DNA from: JABGQS01 sp963666505
GTDB taxonomy: Bacteria; Bacillota; Clostridia; Christensenellales; SZUA-584
Direction of reading: 5' to 3'
Length of the DNA: 64,000 bases
Assembly: GCA_963666505.2 (NCBI GenBank)
Contig: CAXXXL010000001.1
Location: 682,001-746,000 of the forward strand
Shown: in pieces, positions 17,127 to 25,559 of the stretch
Layout of the letters: every line of letters starts with the position of its first letter
Numbering within the stretch: the stretch's first letter is position 1
The notes under the pieces: model-generated
The model's input: the letters and a program-made list of their open reading frames with translations, nothing else
What the model was told of the DNA's origin: nothing
Database searches by the model: none
Program-made: the position numbers and the translations under genes

Positions 17127-18377
17127 TCAGGCTACAACGCCATCCTGGTCAACGACGATGTACCCAATACGCTTAACGGCAGCAATCGCCTGATCCACAG
17201 ATAAAGTGCAATTAGTTGGAATAGCATCCTCCTTCTTATAAAGGTCAGAATTATAAGGCTCAGACTTTTTGAGCATGGCATAGATGGCGGTAAGCAGCAT
17301 TCTGCAGACAGCGATAATTGCTTTCTTGTGCCCACGACGCTTTTTGAGCGCAAGGTAGCGTCTTTTGATCTCAGGGTTCTTGTCTGATTTACAGACGGTA
17401 AGCGCATTCTGAACCAAAAGCGGTTTGATGTAAGCTCCGGCACGTGTAATACGTGTGGTTTTCTTCTTTCCGGCACTCTCGTTGTTTTGAGGAACGAGAC
17501 CAGCCCACGAGCAGAGATGTTTGGCTGTTGGGAACACGGACATATCCACGCCGATTTCCGATATGATAGCGATAGCGGAAAACTGCTGGATACCCGGAAC
17601 AGTCATAACAAGGTCAATTTGCGAGCTGAACCGTTCTGAGAGTTTGAGGATAGAAGATTCAAGATTTGCTTTGCACAGCGCTAAGCTATCCATGTGTGAG
17701 CGGATAATTTTGAGCTTTTGCACTTGCTCGGAGCACATCAAGCCGTCAATGGCAGCTTGCACATTTTCAGGCGAAGCTTTGCAGCGACGGTCGATGAACC
17801 CAGTGACATCAAAAGAACCGTCGGGGCAAGAGAGAAGCTGCTCGGTAATGGCGGAAGCGCTTTTGCCGAATACGTCGGAGAACACATCGTCAAGCTTGAT
17901 GTTGGAAACGGTCAGACAGTTTTGCGCACGGTTTTTCTCTCCAACACAAAAGCTGGTGAGTTTTGAACGATACCGCATCAGGTCGCGAAGCTGTCGGATT
18001 TCAAACGGCGGGATAAAGCTGCCGGATACAAGATCATGCTTGAAAATGTCGGCAATCCACTGAGCATCCCTTTTGTCGGTTTTCTTACCGCGAATGGCTT
18101 TGACGTATTTGGGATGCGCAAGAACAACATCGCACGTTTGCTCTAAGGTGTTGAACACAGGAATCCAATACTTACCCGTTGATTCCATGCAGACGTCTTT
18201 GCAGTTGTTCGATGCAAGCCAGTCGGCAAACCGTCGCAGATCGCCTGTAAACGTAGAGAATCTGTGACGTTTGTAGGTGGTCACACCTTTATCATTTGTT
18301 GAGGCGATACAGGCGACGATAAACGATTTGTGGACATCGATGCCGCAACAGATAGGGTAAACGATTTTAAGTGCCAT
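17127..18377 (-). CDS. IS110-family transposase (DEDD)
   Basis: A 416-residue recombinase. The start ATG 18377 has GGAGG just upstream; a GTG at 18383 overlaps that site and is less likely. The N-terminal RuvC-like domain shows the DEDD residues: Asp in CGIDVHKSF (about 13-21), Glu in CMESTGKYW (about 65-73), and the two Asp of KTDKRDAQWIA (about 101-111). The C-terminal Tnp_20 domain has TVPGIQQFSAIAIISEIG and the presumed catalytic serine in NNESAGKKKT. Length is typical and the frame is intact, so the element may be active. Known IS110 enzymes are guided by a bridge RNA made from the non-coding end. Confidence 0.92.
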   Translation of the reverse strand: MALKIVYPICCGIDVHKSFIVACIASTNDKGVTTYKRHRFSTFTGDLRRFADWLASNNCKDVCMESTGKYWIPVFNTLEQTCDVVLAHPKYVKAIRGKKTDKRDAQWIADIFKHDLVSGSFIPPFEIRQLRDLMRYRSKLTSFCVGEKNRAQNCLTVSNIKLDDVFSDVFGKSASAITEQLLSCPDGSFDVTGFIDRRCKASPENVQAAIDGLMCSEQVQKLKIIRSHMDSLALCKANLESSILKLSERFSSQIDLVMTVPGIQQFSAIAIISEIGVDMSVFPTAKHLCSWAGLVPQNNESAGKKKTTRITRAGAYIKPLLVQNALTVCKSDKNPEIKRRYLALKKRRGHKKAIIAVCRMLLTAIYAMLKKSEPYNSDLYKKEDAIPTNCTLSVDQAIAAVKRIGYIVVDQDGVVA

Positions 18378-18383
18378 AGACAC

Positions 18384-18620
18384 CTCCTCAGTTTTTTGAG
18401 GAAACCGACAGGGACTGACTGCTCAAGCAAAAAACGAGTAGCGTCTTTACAAAGATAAGTTTACGGGCTTTTAAATCCCATTTATTTGTGCTTGAAAGAG
18501 CGGACGGCACACATAAATATTCAGTCAGTGGGTAACACTGCCTACTCACCTCCACGTGCTGTGTAGTGTGACGGTAACCTCACTGACATAGTATAACGAA
18601 ACAACGGCGAGAGTGCACGT
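18384..18620 (-). ncRNA. Candidate bridge RNA region of the IS110 element
   Basis: About 240 non-coding bases precede the transposase on its 5' side, the place where IS110-group elements encode the bridge RNA. Several inverted repeats are visible: CCTCA/TGAGG immediately before the transposase, placing part of its GAGGAGG ribosome binding site in a hairpin, and complementary GTGAGG/CCTCAC and GGTAAC/GTTACC blocks around 18525-18585. I could not assign guide loops. The boundaries are rough. Confidence 0.4.
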
Positions 18621-18664
18621 TTCATAACGTTTTGTGCCTTTCGCAGAAAGGAATGGTCATAAAT

Positions 18665-19435
18665 ATGATTTGTCAAAACTGCGGAAGCCAGATTGCCGAA
18701 GGGATGCGTTTCTGCAACGCATGCGGTGCGCCTGTCCAGCCTGCTCAGCCAGCCGGCCTGAGATATGAGATTTTCGGAGGCAACTTGCCTGCCGTTTCAA
18801 TAAAGCTGGATTCAGGTCAAAGTATATACACTCAGTCGGGCGGCATGCTTTGGATGACCGGCGGTATAGGTATGGAAACGAACATGAAAGGCGGTCTTGG
18901 CAAAGGACTTGGACGCATGCTTTCAGGCGATTCGCTTTTTATGGCGACGTATACAGCAAATGCGCCCGGGCAGGAGATAGCCGTTGCAAGCTCGTTCCCC
19001 GGAAGTATACTTGACCTGACGATGAACGGAAACGGTATAATAGCTCAGAAATCGGCCTTCCTGTGTGCAGAACCGAACGTATCGCTCAGCGCATATGTAA
19101 CAAGGAATATCGGCGCAGGGCTGTTCGGGGGCGAAGGCTTTGTACTGCAGCGGATTTCCGGCTTTGGCAAGGTGTTTCTCGAGATAGACGGCAGCATGGT
19201 GGAGCGCACCCTTGCGCAGGGAGAGACGATAAAGGTTGACACAGGAAACGTTGCGGCTTTTGAAGAAAGCGTGAATTATCAGGCAGAGATGGTAAAGGGC
19301 TTTAAAAACATATTGTTCGGGGGCGAAGGCCTCTTCCTTACGACTCTGACGGGACCGGGGAAGGTCTGGATGCAGACTATGACGCTGCCGGGAGTTGCAA
19401 AAAAGCTGATCCCGTTCTTGCCAAAACATAATTAG
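18665..19435 (+). CDS. AIM24/TIGR00266-family protein with N-terminal zinc ribbon
   Basis: About 256 residues starting at ATG 18665, which begins the zinc ribbon MICQNCGSQIAEGMRFCNACG with its two CxxC pairs. A second ATG at 18653 lies too close to the AAGGA. After a short PVQPAQPAG linker, residues about 37-256 form an AIM24 beta-sandwich: SGGMLWMTGGIGMET, LFGGEGFVLQRISGFGKVFLEIDG and the repeat LFGGEGLFLTTLTGPGKVWMQT. The biochemical role of the family is unknown. The upstream region was probably reshaped by the IS110 insertion. The CDF transporter gene follows 13 bases later. Confidence 0.82.
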   Translation: MICQNCGSQIAEGMRFCNACGAPVQPAQPAGLRYEIFGGNLPAVSIKLDSGQSIYTQSGGMLWMTGGIGMETNMKGGLGKGLGRMLSGDSLFMATYTANAPGQEIAVASSFPGSILDLTMNGNGIIAQKSAFLCAEPNVSLSAYVTRNIGAGLFGGEGFVLQRISGFGKVFLEIDGSMVERTLAQGETIKVDTGNVAAFEESVNYQAEMVKGFKNILFGGEGLFLTTLTGPGKVWMQTMTLPGVAKKLIPFLPKHN

Positions 19436-19448
19436 AGAAGGTGTTTGG

Positions 19449-20357
19449 ATGAAGAGAAAAGGTGCCAGAGACGAAGGCGTAAAGATAGTAACGTACGGTC
19501 TTATCGGCAACGTCTTTCTTGCTATGCTCAAAGGTTCGGTCGGGCTTATATTCGCAAGTCAGGTGCTGACAGCGGATGCTGTTAATTCAGCAGGCGATGT
19601 GATGACAACTTTCGTTGTGTTGCTTGGTTTGCGCTATGCCATAAAACCGCACGATGAAGATCACCATTACGGACATGGCAAGATGGAGGCGCTCGTTTCG
19701 CTGTTCGTTGGAATATTCATACTGGTCGGTACCGGCTTTCTTATCAGGAGCATAATAATAAACCTGATAAACAAAGAAGCGCTGGAGCCTAGTTTCATTG
19801 GACTGGTGGCGGCGGTCGTTTCGATAGCAGTAAAGGTAGTTATGTATCGGATGACTTATTCAGTCGGAAAGAAGCTGAATTCTATAGCTATTCTTACAAG
19901 CGCAAAAGACTATCGTAACGATATTATTGCTACATCGGGTGCAGTTGTTGCGATTGCTCTTGCTATTTTCGGAAAAGCAGCCGGTGCTAATGTACTTGAA
20001 GTGTATTCAGAACCTGTAATGGCGTTCATAATCGCACTGTTTATAGTAAAGACGGCGGTAGAGATAATAACCGAGTCCAGTAAAATGCTGTTGGATGCTG
20101 CTCCGGATAAAGATACGGTTGAAGGAATGCGAAGTGCTATCGACGAAGTAGAAGGTGTAGAGTTCATCAACTGGGTAAAATGCCGCAAGATGGGCAGGGG
20201 TCTGCTTGTGGATGCAGCTATCGAAGTTGACGGCAGTCTTAAGGTAAGCACGGGGCATGATATAGGAGACGAAGCAAAGTTTGCGGTCATGGCAAGATAC
20301 CCGGAAGTACTGGACGTTATAATACATATCAACCCAAAAGAAAAGAATGAGGGCTAA
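19449..20357 (+). CDS. Cation diffusion facilitator family transporter
   Basis: A 302-residue metal/proton antiporter (Zn, Mn or Fe efflux type). It has about six membrane helices in residues 10-220, and the metal-site motif HDEDHHYGHGKMEA in the loop after helix 2 (HxxDHHYGHGK pattern, about residues 67-80). Helix 5 is around DYRNDIIATSGAVVAIA. The C-terminal cytoplasmic domain (about 225-302) has the usual ferredoxin-like fold sequence ending VIIHINP. It is in a plus-strand run with the AIM24-like gene and rph. The metal is not predictable. Confidence 0.88.
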   Translation: MKRKGARDEGVKIVTYGLIGNVFLAMLKGSVGLIFASQVLTADAVNSAGDVMTTFVVLLGLRYAIKPHDEDHHYGHGKMEALVSLFVGIFILVGTGFLIRSIIINLINKEALEPSFIGLVAAVVSIAVKVVMYRMTYSVGKKLNSIAILTSAKDYRNDIIATSGAVVAIALAIFGKAAGANVLEVYSEPVMAFIIALFIVKTAVEIITESSKMLLDAAPDKDTVEGMRSAIDEVEGVEFINWVKCRKMGRGLLVDAAIEVDGSLKVSTGHDIGDEAKFAVMARYPEVLDVIIHINPKEKNEG

Positions 20358-20372
20358 AAGACAGGAGAATAT

Positions 20373-21086
20373 ATGAGAAGAACGGATGAAAGAGAGCCGC
20401 AGGAACTGCGGGAAATTAGCATAACAAGAGATTTCATGAAGAATGCGCACGGCAGCGTGCTGATAGAATGGGGAAACACACGGGTGTTGTGTACTGCAAT
20501 GTATGAAGTTGGGGTGCCTGCATTCGTAGACGAAGAAAGCAAGGGTTGGTTGACAGCAGAATACAACATGCTGCCAGCTTCCACGCCCCATAGGAAAAGA
20601 AGGCCGCTATTAAAGCCGGACGGCAGAAGCACAGAGATAAGCAGGCTCATCGGCAGGGCGCTGAGGAGCGTATTCGATTTCGAAGCTATTCCTGGCTATA
20701 CAATACACGTAGACTGTGATGTTATAGAAGCTGATGGAGGCACGAGGACGGCAAGCATCACCGGTGCTTACGTTGCGCTGTATCTTTGTATAGATAAGAT
20801 GCTCAAGATGGAGATAATAGACTCTTCGCCTTTGAAGAGCGGCGTGGCTGCGGTTAGCTGCGGAGTTGTAAACGACACTGCGATGCTGGATTTATGCTAT
20901 GTGGAAGACAGCATGGCGCAGGCCGACGCAAACATAGTGATGTCTCATGACGGCGGAATAATAGAGATACAGGCAACTGGTGAGAAGCGGCCTATCGAAC
21001 CGCAGGAGCTTGATCTTCTCATAGAGTATGCAAAGTCGGGGATAGAAACGATAAAGCTGATGCAACAGGAAGCATGTGAAGACTGA
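20373..21086 (+). CDS. rph: Ribonuclease PH
   Basis: A 237-residue phosphorolytic 3' exoribonuclease that trims tRNA 3' ends. The sequence starts canonically with MRRTDEREPQELREI and contains GNTRVLCTA, GWLTAEYNMLP, RSTEISRLIGRALRS, the catalytic CDVIEADGGTRTASITG, and ends with IEYAKSGIETIKLMQQEA. Length is normal. A strong intrinsic terminator follows at 21100, so rdgB has its own promoter although the two genes are often paired. Confidence 0.95.
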   Translation: MRRTDEREPQELREISITRDFMKNAHGSVLIEWGNTRVLCTAMYEVGVPAFVDEESKGWLTAEYNMLPASTPHRKRRPLLKPDGRSTEISRLIGRALRSVFDFEAIPGYTIHVDCDVIEADGGTRTASITGAYVALYLCIDKMLKMEIIDSSPLKSGVAAVSCGVVNDTAMLDLCYVEDSMAQADANIVMSHDGGIIEIQATGEKRPIEPQELDLLIEYAKSGIETIKLMQQEACED

Positions 21087-21099
21087 CTGATGTGGACGT

Positions 21100-21126
21100 G
21101 CCCCCTGAAAGAGGGGGCTTTTTGTT
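21100..21126 (+). terminator. Intrinsic terminator after rph
   Basis: GCCCCC (21100-21105) and GGGGGC (21113-21118) form a GC-only stem with a TGAAAGA loop, followed by TTTTTG and TTTTAT. Confidence 0.9.
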
Positions 21127-21213
21127 TTATATTTGAAGCCTTTGCGGTGTTGAAATGCCGCCTGCCTAACGTTATAATAAAAACCATCAGATATATACTA
21201 CCGGGGGGAAGAG

Positions 21214-21801
21214 ATGAAGAGATTAGTAATCGGAACGAACAACAAGCATAAAGCACGGGAGATAAAACAGATACTCGGCAGCTTCTATGACGAGATAGTC
21301 TCGCTCAAAGAAGCTGGTATAGAGCTTGAAGTTGAGGAAGACGGCGATACTCTTGAAGAGAACGCAGTAAAAAAGGCTGCGGAAGCTGCAAAAATAGCCG
21401 GCTGTGATACTCTGGCCGATGATACCGGCCTTATGGTGGACGCACTTGGTGGCGCACCGGGCGTTTATTCTGCGCGTTATGCCGGAGAAGATGTCAGCTA
21501 CGAAGATAACAATACAAAGCTTTTAAAAGAGCTTGACGGAATAGATGACAGGAGCGCAAAGTTTGTGTGCGTAATGGCGCTTGCACGGGATGGCGGAGTA
21601 ATCACTGCAAAGGGTGAAGTGCCAGGCGTTATCACAAAAGAGCTGCTGGGAGAGCAGGGCTTTGGGTACGATCCTTTGTTTTTTTCAACAGAACTCAACA
21701 AGACGTTTGCTCAAGCTTCGGCGGAAGAGAAAAACACCGTCAGCCATAGAGCAAGGGCACTGGGTGCGCTAAAAGAGAAGCTGGAACAGGAAAAGGAATA
21801 G
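21214..21801 (+). CDS. rdgB: XTP/dITP diphosphatase (HAM1 family)
   Basis: A 195-residue house-cleaning pyrophosphatase that removes XTP, ITP and dITP. Motifs: IGTNNKHKAREIKQIL at the N-terminus, EEDGDTLEENAVKKA, LADDTGLMVDALGGAPGVYSARYAG, GFGYDPLFF, and SHRARAL near the end. A run of G residues with GAAGAG precedes the ATG. The stop codon is directly followed by the ATG of the next gene, so the membrane protein gene is translationally linked. Confidence 0.94.
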   Translation: MKRLVIGTNNKHKAREIKQILGSFYDEIVSLKEAGIELEVEEDGDTLEENAVKKAAEAAKIAGCDTLADDTGLMVDALGGAPGVYSARYAGEDVSYEDNNTKLLKELDGIDDRSAKFVCVMALARDGGVITAKGEVPGVITKELLGEQGFGYDPLFFSTELNKTFAQASAEEKNTVSHRARALGALKEKLEQEKE

Positions 21802-22449
21802 ATGGCGCTGGACAAAAAAGATAAAATAAAGAGAACAAAGAGAATAACGGCACAGGCACTTTTTGCGACGTTGTCGATCGGCCTAATACCTATATACACG
21901 TTTATATTCGGAACAAAAGAAAATCCGTTTGAAAACACACTGTCTGGGATAGGCAACGCATTCGACCACAAACTCAGTTTCATATTCTGGGGCAGTCTTA
22001 CGGGGTTGGCGATAGCTTACTATACGCTTTATATGTTTTCAAAGATAGGATATCAGAACAAAGCTGCTCGAAGGTTCTTATACGGTTCACAGGCCTGCCT
22101 TGTGCTTACAGTGCTTACACCAGCGCTAAAGGATGTTTTTCCGGTATGGCACTTCATCCACGTAACGTTCTCGACGCTGTTTGCGCTGTTTTTCGTGGCA
22201 TCCATACTTCTGTTTCTGCAGTATCTGTCACGGAGCAATACAGATCTTTCAAAAAAGTCGTTTTTTCTGCTTATTGCATGTGTCGGGATATCTATAGTTT
22301 CACTGTTTTTTATGGGGCTAAACGGCGTGGTAGAGATACTTTTCTTTATCGGCATATCTGTTTTCCTGTTTGTGCTGAACATATATCTGGATAGATTCGC
22401 AGAAAAGCAGCCTAAGATCAAAGAGCATACAAAGAAAAACCGGAGATAG
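21802..22449 (+). CDS. Six-helix membrane protein, DUF998-like
   Basis: A 215-residue integral membrane protein. A lysine-rich N-terminus (MALDKKDKIKRTKR) is followed by about six hydrophobic helices and a basic C-terminal tail (KIKEHTKKNRR), consistent with both ends in the cytoplasm. Features such as NTLSGIGN, HKLSFIFWG and the HFIHV stretch in helix 4 recall DUF998 proteins, but this match is by eye. There is no spacer after rdgB and two bases before the phosphoesterase gene, so the three form an operon. Function unknown. Confidence 0.65.
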   Translation: MALDKKDKIKRTKRITAQALFATLSIGLIPIYTFIFGTKENPFENTLSGIGNAFDHKLSFIFWGSLTGLAIAYYTLYMFSKIGYQNKAARRFLYGSQACLVLTVLTPALKDVFPVWHFIHVTFSTLFALFFVASILLFLQYLSRSNTDLSKKSFFLLIACVGISIVSLFFMGLNGVVEILFFIGISVFLFVLNIYLDRFAEKQPKIKEHTKKNRR

Positions 22450-22451
22450 AA

Positions 22452-22925
22452 ATGAAAAGACTTCTGATAATAAGCGACAGCCATGGGAATAAAAAAGGGA
22501 TAATAAGAGCGCTTGAAGCTGCAGGTGATATAGATGCTGTAGTTCATCTTGGAGACCTCGACAGAGACACAGCATGCCTTCGCGGCAGGACAAGGGTATA
22601 CTCTGTGCGCGGTAACTGCGATATGGGATCTGTTAACAAAGAGGAAAGGCTGGTTTCATTCGGGGGCAGACGCATATTGATGGTGCACGGTCATAAGCAA
22701 AGGGTAAAGCAGGGGCTGCTCCGTCTTGGCTTATATGCTCAGGAGAAAAATGCGGATGCTGTGCTATATGGGCACACACATATACCAAAGGAAGTTTTTA
22801 GCGGCGAAGTCCTGCTCTACAACCCGGGCGCACTTTCCGGTATGAGGCCGTCGTACGGTATACTAGAGGTCGATGACAACGGCGCAATAAGGGTGAAAAC
22901 CTATTTTCTTGCGCCGAACAGTTAA
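22452..22925 (+). CDS. YfcE/MJ0936-type metallophosphoesterase
   Basis: A 157-residue calcineurin-like phosphodiesterase. The metal-binding motifs are in order: DSHGN (residues 9-13), HLGDLD (about 35-40), VRGNCD (about 54-59), MVHGHK (about 77-82) and YGHTHIP (about 106-112). Members hydrolyse phosphodiesters, some cyclic nucleotides, with Mn. It is the third gene of the rdgB group. Cellular substrate unknown. Confidence 0.9.
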   Translation: MKRLLIISDSHGNKKGIIRALEAAGDIDAVVHLGDLDRDTACLRGRTRVYSVRGNCDMGSVNKEERLVSFGGRRILMVHGHKQRVKQGLLRLGLYAQEKNADAVLYGHTHIPKEVFSGEVLLYNPGALSGMRPSYGILEVDDNGAIRVKTYFLAPNS

Positions 22926-23078
22926 TTGTATAAGATGAAGAACAGTCTTTTAAAAGGAAACATTACATGGCCGTCAAACAGCGGCTGGTAGTGTTTTTTT
23001 ACTGCCAAACAAGCTTTTCTCAGTCTGCTAACCGGCGGAAGAGCATTTAAGATTAAACCTAATAAAAGCTAAGAAAAC

Positions 23079-23103
23079 GCCGCTCATCTGCGGCTCTTTT
23101 TTT
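23079..23103 (+). terminator. Intrinsic terminator upstream of the Rrf2 gene
   Basis: GCCGC (23079-23083), six-base loop, GCGGC (23090-23094), then TCTTTTTTT. It ends the rdgB-phosphoesterase transcript, 154 bases after its last stop. A second weaker stem-loop is present at about 22985-23010. Confidence 0.8.
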
Positions 23104-23118
23104 ATAGGAAAATTAATC

Positions 23119-23147
23119 TTGACAAAATTAGTAGGGTATACTATCAT
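23119..23147 (+). promoter_or_regulatory. Promoter of the Rrf2-NifS-IscU operon
   Basis: TTGACA (23119-23124) and TATCAT (23142-23147) are 17 bases apart. The spacer and the bases just downstream carry AATTAGTAGGGTAT and ATACTATGAATT, an imperfect inverted pair that could be the binding site of the Rrf2 protein encoded next, giving autoregulation. Confidence 0.6.
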
Positions 23148-23204
23148 AATCTTGACCAAAATACTATGAATTAGATTATTCGAAAATGGAAGGGAACTGG
23201 AAGG

Positions 23205-23654
23205 TTGATAATTTCCACCAAAGGCAGATACGGCCTTCGTGCCATGTTCGAGCTTGCAAAAGGCTATGGACAGGGCACAATGAGTATAAAAAATATAGCG
23301 GAGATACAGGGCCTTAGCGAGCAGTATTTAGAGCAGCTTTTTTCGAAGCTTAAATCTGCAAGGCTTGTTGAGAGCACCCGTGGACCAAGCGGAGGCTACA
23401 GATTGTCGCAGGAACCCGAAAGCATCAGTGTAGGCAGAGTGTTGACGGTTCTAGAGGGAGAGCTAACGCCAGCGGAGTGCGTTGGTGAAGAATCGCACTG
23501 CGAACATGTTGAGCTTTGTACCACACATATAATTTGGCAGAGGATATACGACGGATTCAACGATGTTATTAATTCAATAACTCTTAAAGATATGGTAGAC
23601 GATCACAACAAGACTGTTGACGAAAGACCTCAGGCAAAGGACGTAAGGTGTTAA
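23205..23654 (+). CDS. Rrf2-family regulator, IscR-like
   Basis: A 149-residue winged-helix regulator starting at TTG 23205 with the family N-terminus MIISTKGRYGLRAMFELA. The helix-turn-helix region is around ISEQYLEQLFSKL-like residues 35-55 (GLSEQYLEQLFSKLKSA) followed by STRGPSGGYRLSQ. The three cysteines expected to hold an Fe-S cluster are present near residues 88-104: CVGEESHCEHVELC. It directly precedes cysteine desulfurase and the scaffold gene, so it likely senses Fe-S status and controls this operon. Confidence 0.9.
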   Translation: MIISTKGRYGLRAMFELAKGYGQGTMSIKNIAEIQGLSEQYLEQLFSKLKSARLVESTRGPSGGYRLSQEPESISVGRVLTVLEGELTPAECVGEESHCEHVELCTTHIIWQRIYDGFNDVINSITLKDMVDDHNKTVDERPQAKDVRC

Positions 23655-23655
23655 T

Positions 23656-24816
23656 ATGGAGATATATCTGGACCACGCAGCTACGACTTATACAGACAAA
23701 AAAGTTTTGAAGGTTATGATGCCGTATTTTTCAGAAACTTTCGGAAACGCTTCCAGCCTGCACGGCTTCGGCAGAGAAGCACAGAAGGGCGTAGCAAAGG
23801 CACGTTCACAGGTTGCCGATGCTATAGGGGCAAAGCCGGCTGAGATATATTTTACATCCGGAGGCACGGAAAGCGACAACTGGGCAATAAAGGGAGCAGC
23901 GCTGCTTGCCGGAAAAGGACATATAATAACGACCTCGGTAGAGCATCATGCGGTTCTTGAAACGTGCGAAAGCCTTGAAAAGGCAGGCTTCGAAGTGACA
24001 TATCTGACTGTTGATAAAGACGGCAGGGTAAGCCCTGAAGCAGTCAGAGCGGCTCTGAGAAGTGATACCGTACTGATAAGCGTTATGACGGCGAACAACG
24101 AAGTAGGCACGATAATGCCGATAAAGCAAATAGGCGCTGTTGCAAAAGAAAATGGGATACCCTTTCATACGGATGCTGTACAGGCAGCCGGACATATCCC
24201 TTTAGATGTTAATGATATGAATGTAGACCTGCTTTCGATCTCTGCGCATAAGTTTTACGGGCCCAAAGGAGTGGGAGCGCTGTATATAAGGACGGGAACT
24301 AAGATAGAAAAGTTTATGCACGGAGGCGCACAGGAGAGGGAACAAAGAGCAGGTACTCTGGATACTCCCGGTATAGTAGGCCTGGGTGCTGCAATAGAAC
24401 TTGCTGTTCAAGATATGGACAAAGAGTACGAACGAGAAGCGAAACTTGCAAAAAGACTAAGTGAAGGCTTGCTCGAGCTCCCGAAAGTCTTTCTGAACGG
24501 ACATAAAACGGACAGGCTGCCGGGCAACGTGAACATCTCGTTCGAGGGCATAGAGGCAGAGGCGCTCATGCTTCATCTGGACCTTGAAGGCATATCAGTT
24601 TCGACGGGCTCAGCATGCTCGTCGGGCTCGACCAACCCGTCGTATGTGCTCAGAAAGATGGGGCTGACGAACGAACAGGCACGAGCAGCCGTAAGGTTCA
24701 CTATAGGGCGCCGGAACACAGCTTCGCAGATAGACGAAGTAATTGAAAAAACGAAGGACATAGTGGTAAGGTTAAGATCAATCTCGCCGCTGTTTGCAGA
24801 TAAAGGAGAGAGATAG
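23656..24816 (+). CDS. nifS: Cysteine desulfurase (NifS/IscS)
   Basis: A 386-residue PLP enzyme that takes sulfur from cysteine for Fe-S cluster assembly. It starts MEIYLDHAATTYTD, contains FTSGGTESDN, HHAVLE, the PLP lysine motif SAHKFYGPKG (Lys at about residue 202), and the active-site cysteine loop STGSACSSGS (about 317-326). The start lies one base after the Rrf2 stop codon. Group I enzymes of this length work with NifU/IscU, and a scaffold gene follows. Confidence 0.95.
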   Translation: MEIYLDHAATTYTDKKVLKVMMPYFSETFGNASSLHGFGREAQKGVAKARSQVADAIGAKPAEIYFTSGGTESDNWAIKGAALLAGKGHIITTSVEHHAVLETCESLEKAGFEVTYLTVDKDGRVSPEAVRAALRSDTVLISVMTANNEVGTIMPIKQIGAVAKENGIPFHTDAVQAAGHIPLDVNDMNVDLLSISAHKFYGPKGVGALYIRTGTKIEKFMHGGAQEREQRAGTLDTPGIVGLGAAIELAVQDMDKEYEREAKLAKRLSEGLLELPKVFLNGHKTDRLPGNVNISFEGIEAEALMLHLDLEGISVSTGSACSSGSTNPSYVLRKMGLTNEQARAAVRFTIGRRNTASQIDEVIEKTKDIVVRLRSISPLFADKGER

Positions 24817-24817
24817 T

Positions 24818-25180
24818 ATGTATAACGAAAAAGTATTGGAACATTTTAAAGATCCGCACAACGTTGGGGAGATGGAAAACCCGGACGGCTATGCCGAGGT
24901 CGGCAGCAGCGAATGCGGAGATACCATGAAGATGTATATCAAGGTGGACGACAACAAGATAACAGATATAAAATATAAGACCTACGGCTGCTGCGCCGCT
25001 ATTGCTTCTTCCAGCATAGCTACGGATATGGCGAAAGGCAAAACCATAGAAGATGCCGAGGCAATGACAAAAGCCGACATAGTCGAAGAACTCGGCGGAC
25101 TTCCAGATAAAAAGATACACTGTTCTCTTCTTGCAGAGGATGCGCTCAAAGCTGCAATAAAAAATTACAAATCTAAGTAG
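24818..25180 (+). CDS. iscU: Fe-S cluster scaffold protein (IscU/NifU N-domain)
   Basis: A 120-residue scaffold. ATG 24818 is preceded by AAGGAGAG; the protein begins MYNEKVLEHFKDPHNVGEM as usual. Cluster-binding cysteines are in SECGDTMKMY (about 34-43), KTYGCCAAIASSS (about 56-68) and IHCSLLAEDAL (about 101-111). The Asp next to the first Cys is replaced by Gly-Asp (CGD), the common pattern. The IscU chaperone motif LPPVK is absent, which is typical of clostridial NifU-type proteins. It ends the operon. Confidence 0.93.
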   Translation: MYNEKVLEHFKDPHNVGEMENPDGYAEVGSSECGDTMKMYIKVDDNKITDIKYKTYGCCAAIASSSIATDMAKGKTIEDAEAMTKADIVEELGGLPDKKIHCSLLAEDALKAAIKNYKSK

Positions 25181-25210
25181 TAAGATTTATATTTATTAAT
25201 ACTGCGAAAT

Positions 25211-25260
25211 CGCTTCGCCGGATGTTTACACCGGCGGATTTGCAAAGCGCTTTATTTTTA
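25211..25260 (+). terminator. Probable terminator after iscU
   Basis: CGCCGG (25216-25221) and CCGGCG (25231-25236) form the inner stem, with an outer CGCTT/AAGCG pair, followed by TTTATTTTTA. Confidence 0.7.
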
Positions 25261-25559
25261 TACTCATAGAGGTCACATGATGACAGAACAATATAATAAT
25301 AAATATAACCAGGTGAATAATAACTGTTAAATCATTTACAATCAAGGGGTGTATACCAATTAATGTTAATTAATCTTAAAATTTATGAATTTAAAAAAAT
25401 CTTTTTTTTATTGGAAAAATAGCGGTAGATAAGGTATACTCTATATAAAGAAATATCTTGGTTTTTTAGAACCCATATCCAATATCAGACGCTTGGCTAG
25501 CATGGAAAGCTTCGCCAGCCTGATCATTATTTTTGTTTATATAGAAGGGAATTTATTTA
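25261..25559. other. AT-rich intergenic region before the large surface protein
   Basis: No gene is visible. The region is strongly AT-rich with a T-rich block near 25400. It probably holds the promoter of the surface-protein gene (TATACT at 25434-25439). A short hairpin region GGCTAGC...GCT...AGCC lies at about 25493-25518 in the presumed leader. I do not recognise a known riboswitch. Confidence 0.5.

Larger units (their letters stand above)
17040..18630 (-). mobile_element. IS110-family insertion sequence (ends approximate)
   Basis: The element contains one IS110 transposase gene, a short 3' flank and about 250 non-coding bases on the 5' side of the transposase. IS110 elements lack terminal inverted repeats and make no target duplication, so I could not fix the ends from the sequence. 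The limits given are the outer bounds set by the orphan ribosome binding site on the left and the start of the AIM24-like gene on the right. It separates two plus-strand gene groups. Confidence 0.7.
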
